Assembly (NCBI RefSeq): GCF_036898095.1
Contig: NC_090735.1
Span: forward strand, 4,418,102-4,482,101
Direction: 5' to 3'
Source of the DNA: Palaemon carinicauda
Lineage: Eukaryota; Arthropoda; Malacostraca; Decapoda; Palaemonidae
DNA: 64,000 nucleotides
Part shown: positions 1-11,600 of the stretch, in pieces
Numbering within the stretch: position 1 is the first letter of the stretch
Layout: each line of letters starts with the position of its first letter
Position numbers and translations under genes: made by a program
The notes under the pieces: generated by a model
What the model was told of the DNA's origin: nothing
What the model saw: only the letters and a program-made list of their open reading frames with translations
Databases searched by the model: none

Positions 1-2
1 TT

Positions 3-377
3 GTCAACAAGGTACTGCAGAAGTTCGCCTCTCACGAAGGGACAAGGTTGACGTTGGTTGCTCCCCTCTGGCCCGCGAGAGAATGGTTCACCGAGGTACT
101 GCAATGGCTAGTGGACGTTCCCAGAACTCTTCCACTAAGAGTGGACCTTCTACGTCAGCCACACGTAAAGAAGGTACACCCAAGCCTCCACGCTCTTCGT
201 CTGACTGCCTTCAGACTATCGAAAGACTCTCGAGAGCTAGAGGCTTTTCGAAGGAGGCAGCCAGGGCGATTGCTAGAGCAAGGAGGACATCCACTCTTAG
301 AGTCTACCAGTCGAAGTGGGAAGTCTTCCGAAGTTGGTGCAAGTCGGTATCAGTATCCTCAACCAGTACCTCTGTAA
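3..377 (+). CDS. C-terminal end of DIRS polymerase (partial)
   Basis: This frame is open from the first codon of the window and stops at 377. Its start resembles the end of the polymerase frame of elements B and C: a TLVAPLWPAREWF segment matches their ALVAPKWPRSNWYP. In DIRS elements this lies after RNase H, in the methyltransferase-like region. It overlaps the recombinase frame by about 295 nt, as usual in DIRS elements where the polymerase and recombinase frames overlap. The RT and RNase H domains are upstream of the window, so activity cannot be judged. Confidence 0.75.
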   Translation, partial: VNKVLQKFASHEGTRLTLVAPLWPAREWFTEVLQWLVDVPRTLPLRVDLLRQPHVKKVHPSLHALRLTAFRLSKDSRELEAFRRRQPGRLLEQGGHPLLESTSRSGKSSEVGASRYQYPQPVPL

Positions 378-1276
378 CTCAAATAGCTGACTTCCTTTTA
401 TATCTGAGGAAGGAAAGATCTCTTTCAGCTCCCACGATCAAGGGTTACAGAAGCATGTTGGCAGCAGTCTTCCGTCACAGAGGCTTAGATCTTTCCAACA
501 ACAAAGATCTACAGGACCTCCTTAAGTCTTTTGAGACCTCGAAGGAGCGTCGTTTGGCCACACCAGGTTGGAATTTAGACGTGGTACTAAGATTCCTTAT
601 GTCAGAAAGGTTCGAGCCGCTACAATCAGCCTCCTTTAAAGATCTCACTTTAAAGACTCTTTTCCTCGTCTGCTTAGCTACAGCTAAAAGAGTCAGTGAG
701 ATACACGCCTTCAGCAGGAACATTGGATTTTCATCTGAAACGGCTACATGTTCTTTGCAGCTTGGTTTTCTAGCCAAAAACGAACTACCTTCTCGTCCTT
801 GGCCGAAATCGTTCGATATTCCAAGCCTTTCTAATTTGGTTGGAAATGAACTAGAAAGAGTCTTGTGCCCTGTTAGAGCTCTTAAGTTCTATTTAAAACG
901 AACTAAACCTTTACGAGGACAGTCAGAAGCTTTATGGTGTGCTATTAAGAAACCTTCTTTACCTATGTCGAAGAATGCAGTTTCCTATTATATTAGACTG
1001 TTGATACGAGAAGCTCATTCCCATCTGAATGAGGAAGACCATGCTTTGCTGAAGGTAAGGACACATGAAGTTAGAGCTGTCGCAACTTCAGTGGCCTTCA
1101 AACAAAACAGATCTCTGCAGAGTATAATGGACGCAACCTATTGGAGAAGCAAGTCAGTGTTCGCGTCTTTTTATCTTAAAGATGTCCAGTCTCTTTACGA
1201 GAACTGCTACACCCTGGGACCATTCGTAGCAGCGAGTGCAGTAGTGGGTGAGGGCTCAACCACTACATTCCCCTAA
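83..1276 (+). CDS. DIRS tyrosine recombinase (element D)
   Basis: A 397-residue intact frame with the layout of a tyrosine recombinase. The N-terminal half (about residues 65-150) has the SAM-like core-binding pattern, including RTSTLRVYQSKWEVFRSWC. The catalytic half shows the first arginine in AKRVSEIHAFS (about residue 203), the H-x-x-R box in THEVRAVATSVAF, and the nucleophilic tyrosine in FASFYLKDV. In DIRS elements this enzyme integrates a circular DNA copy instead of a DDE integrase. The ATG at 83 is the first in frame, but the true start could be downstream because the first 60 residues are Ser/Arg-rich and overlap the polymerase frame. All catalytic positions are present, so it could be functional. 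Confidence 0.9.
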   Translation: MVHRGTAMASGRSQNSSTKSGPSTSATRKEGTPKPPRSSSDCLQTIERLSRARGFSKEAARAIARARRTSTLRVYQSKWEVFRSWCKSVSVSSTSTSVTQIADFLLYLRKERSLSAPTIKGYRSMLAAVFRHRGLDLSNNKDLQDLLKSFETSKERRLATPGWNLDVVLRFLMSERFEPLQSASFKDLTLKTLFLVCLATAKRVSEIHAFSRNIGFSSETATCSLQLGFLAKNELPSRPWPKSFDIPSLSNLVGNELERVLCPVRALKFYLKRTKPLRGQSEALWCAIKKPSLPMSKNAVSYYIRLLIREAHSHLNEEDHALLKVRTHEVRAVATSVAFKQNRSLQSIMDATYWRSKSVFASFYLKDVQSLYENCYTLGPFVAASAVVGEGSTTTFP

Positions 1277-1683
1277 TTCCATAACCTTTTTTAATCTTTC
1301 TCTTGAAATGTTTTTTATTGTTGTTTTTGGGTTGTCCGGAAGGCTAAGAAGCCTTTCGCATCCTGGTTGATTTGGCGGGTGGTCAAATTCTTTTCTTGAG
1401 AAGCGCCTAGATTAGAGGTTTTGATGAGGTCCTTTAGTATGGGTTGCAACCCTTGATACTTCAGCTCCTAGGAGTCGCACAGCATCCTATGAGGATCGCG
1501 AGGCTCAGTAAGGAAGACGTACTTAAAAAGGCAGAGTAATTGTTCAAGTCGACTTCCTTACCAGGTACTTATTTATTTTATGTTTGTTATTTTGAATAAC
1601 TGCTAAAATGAAATACAAAATACTTAGCTCTTAATAATGTAAACATGTAATGCTGGTCTCTACCCACCCCCCTGGGTGTGAAT
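1277..1683 (+). other. 3' non-coding region of element D
   Basis: No reading frame is visible. It lies between the recombinase stop and the ICR. It is moderately GC-richer around 1330-1560 and AT-rich after 1560, with no clear AATAAA signal. Confidence 0.6.
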
Positions 1684-1776
1684 CAGCTTATATGATCACC
1701 GGCTAAGTTTAATATTGAAAAATGTTATTTTTATTAATAAAATAAATTTTTGAATATACTTACCCGGTGATCATAT
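1684..1776 (+). repeat. Internal complementary region of element D
   Basis: The motif TATATGATCACCGG occurs on the + strand near 1690 and inverted near 1763, with GTTATTTTTATTAATAAAAT between them. The second half is the reverse complement of the element's right outer end (1966-2019). The first half presumably matches the unseen left end. This head-to-head copy of both termini is the ICR that templates circle formation in DIRS1 elements. The right end appears about 21 bp longer than the left. Confidence 0.75.
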
Positions 1777-2019
1777 ATTAAAGGACCCTCCCTTCCTCCC
1801 CAATAGAGACCCAGTGGACCGAGGAGAAAATTGGTTCTGTGTTTACATGGAGTACTTGAGTACCTGCTCGACAGATGGCGCTGTTGATGTACACCCCCAC
1901 CTGTATAGCGATCGCTGGCGTATTTTGTCCTTAGGTTTTTCTGTCGGGCAGCAGAGCTGACAGCTTATATGATCACCGGGTAAGTATATTCAAAAATTTA
2001 TTTTATTAATAAAAATAAC
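1777..2019 (+). repeat. Right terminal region of element D
   Basis: Sequence between the ICR and the inferred right end. The last 54 bases are the exact inverse of the second half of the ICR. The inner limit of the inverted terminal repeat cannot be set because the left copy is outside the window. Confidence 0.7.
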
Positions 2020-2308
2020 ATATTTCTAAATCTCTGGAGAGTTAAAAGGTTTGTTAAATCAATAGCAAGCAAGAACTAGTTCTTATTAATGGTAATAATT
2101 TCTTCCATTGGTTTCTTGTGATATTCACCCTAAGGATACCAGTACAGTATATACTTGCTTTTCTTCTCTGGGACTCTCATTATTAGTTGTAAATATTTTA
2201 AAGAAAATCATGTAAACATTTATGATCTTCCCATATCAATATAAAATATTTTCCTTCATACTTGGATATGCAACTTTTTACAAGGCTTTTCTAAATTTAC
2301 GATTATAC

Positions 2309-2459
2309 ATACATATACCAAGGCACTTCCCCCAATTTTGGGGGTAGCCGACATCAACAATGAAACAAAAACAAAAAAAGGGGACCTCTACTCTCTATGT
2401 TCCTCCCAGCCTAACAAGGGACTCAACCGAGTTCAGCTGGTACTGCTAGGGTGCCACAG
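2309..2459 (-). mobile_element. LINE 3'-end fragment (CCCCCAATTTTGGGGG family)
   Basis: On the minus strand this is the last 150 bases of the LINE also found at 24210-24812, sharing GCTGTGGCACCCTAGCAGTA, the GGTCCCC box and the terminal GGGGGAAGTGCC next to a degenerate TA/CATA tail. It is 5'-truncated and non-coding. Confidence 0.75.
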
Positions 2460-3921
2460 CCCACTAATTATGCTTATTTAAAAAAAAAAGAAAAAGGCCA
2501 CTCTACATGACAGATTGGAAAGGGCCAGTATGGTTACAGGAGATTTTAGATTTTTCCTTGACTTATTTTTGTGAAGGGGTGATACAGCCTAGTGTAAAAG
2601 TATCTCCTTACAGTAAATTCTGATATCCTGTGTGGTTGTTCTTAGGTCTGTTGAGTTACTTTGGGTACTTTCTCTATAAAGTTGTTTGTGAGCAATTCAT
2701 ATTTACAGAATTTTTTTCTGACAATCTTGTTTTAAAGATATATTTTCAGTCACTTCAAGGTATAAAGGGCTTTCTTTAATGTTCAGGTTTTTTGGGGACA
2801 CTTTCTGTTTGAAAATATCTCGGAATGTCCCCTTGTTTTATGAATTTTCTCTGGCCAAAGATATTGGGTAATTCCTTGTTTTACCAAGCTTTTGTGATTA
2901 TCATCTGTAGCTCTGATTTGCTTAAAACTTGCATAGCACTCCTTGGTCTATGGAGTTATTTGAACTCCTTAGTCTCGGATTGTGGAGAAATTCAGGTTCT
3001 ACATGAATTTTTTTTTTAAAGTTATTTGGGATACTCATAAGTCTGTAGTAATCTTCAAATCCTTTATCTATGGAGTTATACGAGGAATTTCTTGATTCAA
3101 TAAGCTATCTGGGGCACTTATTTGGATACCAGTTTTGAGTATTCCTTACTTTGCAGAATTTTTTGTTGTACACACTTGTTTACTCAGGACACCACTTTAT
3201 CTACGGAATTATTGGGGCCTTATTCCTTTGTCCATTCAGTTATTTATGACCCTTCTTGTTCTTGGAAGTTATTCTGGAAATTTTCATCTTTAGTGTTATT
3301 TAAAACACTCTTATTGGGTTGTCTTTGGCACTCATATTGCCTATGCAATTATTTAGTGCAATCCTTTGTGTATGGAGTTATCCACTACACACCTTGGTTT
3401 AAGGAGCTATTTTGAGCACTCATTGTGAGGATTGATTATTTCATGTCACATATTATTTTCTTGCCTTTATTCAAGTAATTCCTAGTTTCATATTTTTTTC
3501 TATCACTCTTGTTTTCAAGAGTTCCAGTTTTCCTGTCAATCTTAGAGCTTCACAGTTATGTGACATTGCTCTGTGAATGGATATCTAGTTGACAAAATTT
3601 TTGTAATTGTTGGTTTTGAAATTTATAGACATTTCTAATAATTTTGCCTTTGCTTTGAGGGGTTATATTTAAAAGAGAACTTTTGTATCAATGTTATTCA
3701 AGGTATATTGCTCACATGTAGCACCTAAGTTTTTCTTCCTATGCTATCTACCAAACGATTATAAAACTGGAGAGAGATTTGCTTCATCCCATTTTGTTTC
3801 TTAGATAAGAAAATATGAAGTGCATAATATTTTGCAAATTGCATGTGTATTGCTAAGGAAAAACCATGCACAAATTAAATTTTGCTTTCCTTTTATTAAA
3901 GATAATGTATTACCCTTTTAC

Positions 3922-3924
<3 letters not shown>
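2460..3924. other. AT-rich stretch without recognised gene
   Basis: Several diffuse, degenerate repeats of a TTATTTGG...GGAGTTAT type run from about 2640 to 3420. Short open frames at 2825-3019 and 3122-3415 are Leu/Phe/Cys-rich with no domain and look like chance. I see nothing else. Confidence 0.4.
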
Positions 3925-4001
<77 letters not shown>

Positions 4002-4043
4002 TGCGAGAAATTAATGTGTAAGTATAAGAGAAATAGAGAACAT

Positions 4044-4130
<87 letters not shown>

Positions 4131-4177
4131 AGTTTGCGAGAAATTAATGTGTAAGTATAAGAGAAATAGAGAACATG
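3925..4177. repeat. Two (CT)n tracts with a duplicated 44-bp flank
   Basis: A (CT)n tract at 3925-3998 is followed by a 44-bp unique sequence (about 4001-4044). A second (CT)n tract at 4045-4128 is followed by the same 44-bp sequence (about 4134-4177) without visible change. The unit 'CT tract plus flank' has been duplicated in tandem, probably by slippage or unequal exchange. Confidence 0.9.
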
Positions 4178-4775
4178 GGATGAAATAGTGAAATGAGGTA
4201 GAGTCCAGCACATTAGATATTGTGAATAAAAGTATACTCAAAGTAAATATTAATGATGTTAAGGTTATAAGTTTAGATTGATGTTATAGATTCAACAGAA
4301 ACCAGTATTTTTTACAGTGTTAATGTGTAGGTAAATAGAAATAAGCTATGGAAGGTATTAAAGTCAACTCCCTAAAACTCTTATTTATGAATCACTAACT
4401 GCAGACCTATTGCATGAAATAAAAGAATCTAAATGGTGTGACTGTTGACTTATATTAGAAAAGATCTCTGGTTAATTAGGAATCTCTGGCTAATTAGGAA
4501 CTTTAAAATGCAATCCCAGAAACCAGCTAATTACTGATAAACCTCAGCAGGGAATTGCATAGCTAGGTGAAAAATTTCTTGGGTTGATAAAACCTTAGTG
4601 TAAAGTGCTTGTTTAGGTAAAGATAGGGAGAAGAGCTTGGAATATTAGGGTTGTGTAGATAACACTGGATTTGTGATTATGTATAAAGTGTATGGGATAT
4701 ACACTTGATGCCTTTTAATGGTCACTCCAATTTAGGGAAGCTCCTTTAATTTCCAGGCACTTGAGCAATGTAGTA

Positions 4776-4780
<5 letters not shown>
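4178..4780. other. Unassigned AT-rich DNA
   Basis: No gene seen. It contains one small imperfect tandem pair of ATCTCTGG(T/C)TAATTAGGA near 4463-4500. Confidence 0.4.

Positions 4781-4854
<74 letters not shown>
4781..4854. repeat. (CT)n microsatellite
   Basis: Uninterrupted CT dinucleotides over about 74 bases. Confidence 0.95.
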
Positions 4855-4856
<2 letters not shown>

Positions 4857-6458
4857 AGGGCTACATGAATATACCTTGAAGAATAGCATGCTAATAGTTA
4901 AAAGTAATGGGAGACCTAGTTCACGTTTTCTAATAAGGATGAATTATGAAGTTCTCTTTTATACTAATCTGATGCTCACATCCAATTTCAGAACTCACAC
5001 TCACCATCCTTGATCCTTCCTTATCCCAAATTTGGAAATGTTATAAAAAAAAAAAACAGACACTCGCCTCATATGGCTGATGTGTTTCCCAATGCCCCCC
5101 TCCTCTTTAACCATCAGCATTTGCCATTTTATTCCTCACCACAAAAGGGGCTAAGGAGTCCATGAAGTAGATTCTGATCCTAACTAGAGTAATAACTTGT
5201 TCTTTTAGACTGTTATTTTATTTTCCATGTACAAGATTTGTTCATTCTTTTACTGGTGTTTTGAGAGTTGTAGTACAATGTGTTAATTTGAATATATTGA
5301 ACTTGTCAAAGGCCGACGGCCTGTGCTGGTAAACATGTTGGGCTTTAGTCTGCTTATTGATCCAGCTGTCTTGTCTGTGCTGTTTTTATCCTGACAGCAA
5401 AGTCATGACAAATGATACCTATGTTATGTCATTATTAATTTGCTCAAAAGTCTCAAATTCTTTCAAGTTTGTAATAGGTTGTCAGATTTTAGAATTTTGT
5501 AAAATCAAATATTTCACAATGTTTTAAGAAGCTTGCATTGTAGGAGGTTATTATGTCAAATGTACAGGTTTTAGTACTATCATTTTAATTTCTAGAACAG
5601 TTGTATGCACTTGATTCAATGACTAAAACATTAAATTTGTTATGAACTATGTAATGTAAGCAGTGTGAAGTCTATCTAATGTAAAAGGATTGTGATTCAA
5701 TGTATTCCAGACATGTTTATGCTCTTTTTGAAGTTAATGTGTAATCAGTGGTAACTGTTATTTCCATATTTGTCGTAAAAACTTCAAGTTCAAGTATGAC
5801 TCAAATGTTAAATATTAATGATAAGTGTACTTAACGTAAGTGTTTCAAGGAATTTGGTAAGAGGGTCATTTTGAAGTCGCATTTCAGAGCTTTTTATTAT
5901 GGCGAGATTCCTGTGCTCTCTGAAAAGGTGCACAGCTCGGTTCATAAACTCCATGTTGTTTCTTGACTCGTGTTGTTTGTGTATATGACATAAAGAAGGG
6001 ATAAACTACACTTTAATCATTTTTAGAAATGTGTAATAAGTTCTTGAATATGTTATCGTTGACGTGATAGTTGTCCAGATGTGTGTGTGTGTGTGTTTGT
6101 GTTGTTTAAAGGGTGGGAAAATATTTAGTATGAAGAATAGGTTTATAAATAATTGACAAAGAATCTCATCAGGTTTGTGTTTTAACTGCAAAGTTTCCTA
6201 GATATATCAAGATTTTTTTGTTTCCTTACATTGGTCAAGGTATGAAAGCTACATTTCCATAAAATTAATTTGTTTACTCATCCTCATAAACTGTTTTAAA
6301 AATACATTGATTTCTGGGTAGGTTTTTTGGGGGGTGTTAATGCAATACTGATGTGCAGAAATAGTCCTGTCTTCAAATAGTATCCATCCTTGAGGAAAAT
6401 TCATAATATTGTAAGAGACATATTAGGTATTTTGCTTAATTAACAATATTTAGAATAT
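4855..6458. other. Unassigned AT-rich DNA
   Basis: No supported gene. It holds a short GT run near 6079-6096. The open frame 6006-6191 on the minus strand only spans that run. Confidence 0.4.
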
Positions 6459-6801
6459 CGTACTCAAAAAAGTTAGTTGATGCCCTAAATATAGATAATT
6501 CATAATCCGCTTTACTCGTACTCAAAAAAGTTCGTTGATGTCCTAATATAGATAATTCATAATCCGCTTTACTCGTACTCTAAAAAGTTCGTTGATGTCC
6601 TAATATAGATAATTCATAATCCGCTTTACTCGTACTCAAAAAAGTTTGTTGATGTCCTAATATAGATAATTCATAATCCGCTTTACTCGTACTCAAAAAA
6701 GTTCGTTGATGTCCTAATATAGATAATTCATAATCCGCTTTACTCGTACTCAAAAAAGTTCGTTGATGTCCTAATATAGATAATTCATAATCCGCTTTAC
6801 T
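6459..6801 (+). repeat. 57-bp minisatellite, six copies
   Basis: Six consecutive copies start with CGTACTCAAAAAAGTT at 6459, 6517, 6574, 6631, 6688 and 6745. Each contains GATGTCCTAATATAGATAAT and ends in AATCCGCTTTACT. Copies 2-6 are nearly identical at 57 bp; the first is 58 bp and the most divergent. All forward frames contain stops. Confidence 0.95.
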
Positions 6802-7476
6802 CCTTTTTTTAATTCCTTAACTGTTTATGGTTTGATATCTTGAAAAGGTCATAAATTGTAAGATTATTAGTTAATACACTGGAGCGTGGCCAAGTCCATA
6901 CCTGACATTTTTTGTATAGACTTATTAGTCTTTGTTCATTTGTTTTATTGCCTGGACTTTTAGCCATTTCTTCATTTAATTCATTAGATAACTGTTATAA
7001 ATTTATCTTATTGAAACTAATATGATCTTTGACTAAAATTTTAAAGATTAGAATAATTCACACTCAGAATATTGCTAGTTATCAAATTAATAACAAACTT
7101 TACTCATTATCGTTATGAGAAACTTAAAAATCATCATATTGAAAGAGGGAACAATTTAAAATGTTACATTACAACATTAAAGGTTATACCTTTAGATGTC
7201 TCTTTAGTTTGCAAAATCCAGAAGTATCAACTACTGACTTTATAAGTAATTTTTGTATTCACACCCTTTGAGAATACCATTGGTTTAATTGTTTGCTCTT
7301 AAGGGAGGGGTCACTTGGACTAGAGCAGTTTTGAGTATTAAATTGAGAATTATAAGATTAGATTAAAAAATGATTGAAGGAGCTGCTCAAGTAATAAAAG
7401 TAAAATATGGGAAATTGGATATTGTATAATCTAGCTACCTTAGCGTTACATATTTGTAATAGGGTAACTCATAAGT

Positions 7477-7478
<2 letters not shown>
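6802..7478. other. Unassigned AT-rich DNA
   Basis: Nothing recognisable on either strand. Confidence 0.4.

Positions 7479-7541
<63 letters not shown>
7479..7541. repeat. (CT)n microsatellite
   Basis: Continuous CT dinucleotides over about 63 bases. Confidence 0.95.
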
Positions 7542-7543
<2 letters not shown>

Positions 7544-9888
7544 GAAGGGTGGGTAGTGCCATCAGTGCACCTCACAAGATTCTATGTAGGCATTATTAAA
7601 TAGTCCTCCAGGCCCTACTGTAGCTGCTCTAGTTTTATACCCTTCAACTTGACTTCCTCCTTTCCTGCCTTCATTCTTCCGTCTTGCCGTCAAAGCTCTT
7701 ATAACTTATAAGTTATAACAGCCATTCAGCACTTGGGTGCTGAATGTCCTCACAGGCCAAAGTTCTGGGGTTTATTCCGTAATTCGATCTAATCTTAAAA
7801 ATGTTAAATCACAGGATTCCACAACAAATATTTTTTAATTTCTTATTGGGAACGAGATCAATTGTTTTTAAGCCACTTCTACTCTATAAGATTGATATAC
7901 ATCACACATCAGTATAGTAAAATTATTCAAATACAGTAATTTTTATCCTTGATATCAGTATCTGTTTTGTGATGAGAATTTGCAAATATTCAAGGTTGGG
8001 ACTTATGCCATGAAAGTGTTATGAATTCCACTGCAAGGAATGAGGGATTGTTAGGTTAATATTGAGTGATTGGTGTGAGATTCTGATGGAAAAGTTAGGT
8101 TGTTCTTTTGCCAAATTCCTTTCAGTAAAGCATGTTCCAAGGCAGACATTGGAAGTCCTTTTTTGTGTCAGTGTTTCTTAAAGAAGTCAGCCTGAAGGGA
8201 TTGTAGTTACAGCTTTTTATATAGATGGGTATGAATTGGGTTTTTCATGCAGAATTAGGGTGGGTTTTTTGCTTTGGGATTTCCATAGCGTAGCTTATAA
8301 ATAGATTTGATTTAACTATGTGAAATAGTGGAAAATATCCTTTATCCATTTAGCAAGTTCCTCGCGCAGTCAGTGAGCACATTAGTAAGCATCAAACTCA
8401 AGTTTCTTAAGAAAAGTATTCCCCAAGAGAGTAGAATCCTCAGCTTCAGTAAGCACAGTATATAAGATTTGTCCTTTTAAGCTTTTGAAATAGCCCGTTA
8501 TAATCTTACAAGTGTCAGAGTAAAATTATCCCTTGAAGTTTTAGCATATGCCTAAATATTATAGATTTCCTGAGATAACTACAGAATGTATTTAAAAAAA
8601 ATTTTTATTATATAAAAGATTTTATAAATACCAAATTATTTTCTCTATTATAAAGTTTTAAAGTATTAGTTATGGAATTTGAAGTATCCAAGGAGAAAAT
8701 TTCAGTTTTCTTGAAGTCACTGAGAAATAAATGATAGAATATTATAATTTGTATTTTTGTTCAGAGAGATCTTGAGTTTGATGCTTTGCTCTTTATTACT
8801 GTAGTAGATATTTTCCCAACAATAATGAATTAGTATAAAAGTTATAATTCATGGTCCTGTGTTTCTTTATAAGGAAAATTATGCTAGTTTCTTTCATTAT
8901 TCGAATTAGAATGCGTAATAAATTCGTCATTATTAAATATCATTATGTTGGTGAACTGCTGAGAATAATAGATAATTAAGTATTTAATAATTTAAAGATA
9001 TATTTTCCTTTGTTGGTACTTTTTTTCTAATTACCTTACATTGTAAGGTATTTAGGAGCTCAGAGACATTCTTGTTCCAAATGATGCTAAAATCATACCT
9101 TTTATTTGATTATTCATCCTTTGCCCGTTTTCAGTTCAGAATATCGTATTCTATGAACGTGACCTCCGTCTGTCTATCTCTTGTGTCTGAGCTCATTCTG
9201 GTAACTTATAAAAAAAAGAAAATTAAATTTCATTTTCGGCTTGGTTAATCTAAAGTCATTAATCTAAAGTCTGTTAAGGACAAAAATCCAGAAAGTATAA
9301 AATTATTCTCTTTACTAAAATTAGCTTGATCATTACTATTTTAATGAGTAGTAATATGTTAAGTTACACAGGATCTGCATAAAATCAGTAATAAGTGATA
9401 AAGAGTCATCTCCTTTGATTATTGGCTGAGGATACCTTAGTCAGGGAATACATACTTGTAATAGTAGAGTAAGGGATTATAAGATGAGGAGTGTATTATA
9501 AATAATTATAAGATGATGATAGTATATTAAGAGCTTATGTGCTGAGGATAGTATACTGTAGTAAGGAATTATAGGCTGAAGATAGTTTGAAGTGAGGATA
9601 GTATTTAGGGGGATTGACTTATTTCACTCTAGGTGTATAAAGCATACATTTCTAGGAGTATTTTATAGTTTTGGGGGTATTGGTTGTAGGCCAAAGTTTG
9701 TTATTAGGAGTTATATTAACTTTTAATTAAAACTTATGTAACTCAAACAGTAAGTAAATATTCAGTAAGAATCAAGATATTTCATAACTATCTGTCTGCT
9801 TGTAAAGAGAAAGACATTCTTATAAGATTATTTCATTTTTTAATAGTGTTGATAGCTTTATAAAGTGTTTCAGATTAAACTCACTTAC
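7542..9888. other. Unassigned AT-rich DNA
   Basis: No coding region supported. A segment at about 7705-7795 (CATTCAGCACTTGGGTGCTG followed by TCCTCACAGGCC and TTCGATCT) resembles a repeat I recall as common in decapod DNA, but I cannot confirm it here. 9470-9610 is a diffuse array of GATAGTAT-like repeats. Confidence 0.35.
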
Positions 9889-10093
9889 CAGGGTTTGCAT
9901 TTGAGAACATTATTACACAGCTAAAGTGGTTTAGGTGTCCACGTGTAAGGTGAATGCGTACTTCGGTCCGATCTGACTGTCTGCTGGGAGAAGTAGCAAG
10001 GATGGTCAGGGCAGTAGCCTTGCACGTCTCTTCTTTTTTACCCGACTCAATCATATACATTAAATGGCACGAGTCAGGGAGGCACCTTGGCAT
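9889..10093 (-). other. Possible exon ending at a consensus splice donor
   Basis: On the minus strand a 68-codon frame starts at an ATG at 10093 and runs into CTG|GTAAGTGAG at 9889/9888, a near-perfect donor. The segment is noticeably GC-richer than its surroundings. The deduced peptide has no domain I recognise, and no partner exon was identified. It could be a first coding exon, a 5' UTR exon or chance. Confidence 0.25.
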
Positions 10094-11580
10094 TTGTGAA
10101 TCTTGTCTGCTTTTGAGAAAGCTTCAGGTGTCTGTAGTAATGGATCGTTCTGAAATTGCACAATGGCTTGGAAATGGCCTTATTTTTATTTTTGAATTTT
10201 TAATTTGTTTTCCATTCAGGAAATATTAATTATTTTTGCTTGTCTACATGTATAACTGTAATAATATAATGTTTTACCATTTAACTTCAGGGAGCTTCAA
10301 ACTATTCCTGAAGCCTTTGAATTACAATCCTGATATCAATGTTTGTAAAATTATCAATAAAAAAAAAATAGAAGGAAAAGGAAAGCATTCAAGGGCCTAG
10401 TAACATTGCTTTCTCAGAAGAAAACTTTGCATTAAATTTCTGGTTACTAGGTGGGACAGGGGATGGCCTTGGTGGGCTTTCCTTTTCCTCCTTTTTTTTA
10501 TTAATAATTTTATATGTATTAGATAAAGCACTGCTTGCTTACACAGTCATGAAATATGTAAACTCAAATGCTGAGCTTCAAACTCACCAACATCTGTTAA
10601 AGAAAACAGACACTGACTGGGAAACAAAGAAAACTGGATGTTTTGTTATTCTGTGCACAATATTTGATGAAGAGTGACTCGTCTAAGAGTTTTTCTTTGT
10701 CAAATCGTGACCTTAATGTATGAGATGTTAAGTTTTCTTTGAATCTAGGATGTTTGAAGCTTTCAGAAAATTGAGTTTCATGAATCTGATGCTTATATGT
10801 CATTGACTTCATAGTGTTTGTATTTCCATTTTATTAGATTAATTAGACTGAAACCTGTCTCATGTTTGACAAAATCTTTTACAATAAAAGTTTTTGATGA
10901 ATTTCTAAGTTTTTCTTCAGCCATAGTGTAAATTACAAGCTTCAAGTACATATTTAGGTATACTTTTGTACCTAAATTTTTTTCATTTAATAACGTCAAC
11001 ATTGAATAAGAGGCTTTTGAGGAATAAAAACTAATGGACATAAGGTCATTATTTATCACGACTTAAAAGTCGGGAAAAAAACCCATTTGACAGACAGCTG
11101 GATTAAGGAGTGGAATTTGGTCCAAAATGAATTACGAGAGTTAGGCCATCTTGGCTTTTCAATATATCATAAAACACTGGTACTCCTGCTCTCATGTCTC
11201 CAGTGGAGGGGGATGAACTAACTCTGTATATGGGGGATAACTAGCAGTCCAAACGGGCAAGTGGCTACCTAGGAGGGAGAGGACTATTTCATGAGCTTTT
11301 TGGCCCTTTTTTTGTGGGGGAATAAGGCATTTGCTGGTACTTGAAGAGGTAGGGGGGCGTTTACGGAGAACACTCTGTCGTATGAGGTTTAATATATGGA
11401 GAATGGTTAGGCTTGCTGCATTTTCATTTTCATTTTTTTTTAATCCCATTTTCTTTTTTCTTGTATTCCATTTTATGTACCAGGGAAACTAAATTAAAGA
11501 TTATATTTTTTTATATATGCATTTTATTTTGGAATTCCTTAGATAGTTACAATGAGTTTAATATCTTTATGGTTTATTAA
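10094..11580. other. Unassigned AT-rich DNA
   Basis: Open frames here (for example 10793-11059 and 11192-11449, both minus) show no domain, and composition does not differ from background. Nothing else is supported. Confidence 0.35.
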
Positions 11581-11600
11581 AAATATAAGCATTACTTAAG

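Larger units (their letters stand above)
1..2019 (+). mobile_element. DIRS1-like retrotransposon D, 3' part
   Basis: Only the 3' end of this element lies in the window. In order it shows the end of a polymerase frame, an overlapping tyrosine recombinase, a non-coding 3' stretch, an internal complementary region (1684-1776) and the right terminal region ending at 2019. The end is inferred because the ICR carries the reverse complement of the sequence 1966-2019. The protein is clearly a different family from elements A, B and C, but the terminal architecture is the same. The left terminal repeat, gag and most of the polymerase are outside the window. Confidence 0.85.

Noticed and set aside
2825..3415. 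Hydrophobic Cys/Phe/Leu-rich frames
   Set aside because: Composition matches T-rich background; no conserved motif, only moderate length.
3896..4241. Arg-Glu and Leu-Ser dipeptide proteins
   Set aside because: Direct translations of the CT/GA microsatellites.
6459..6801. 57-bp repeats as a CRISPR array or coding repeat
   Set aside because: Head-to-tail units without spacers; stops in all frames.
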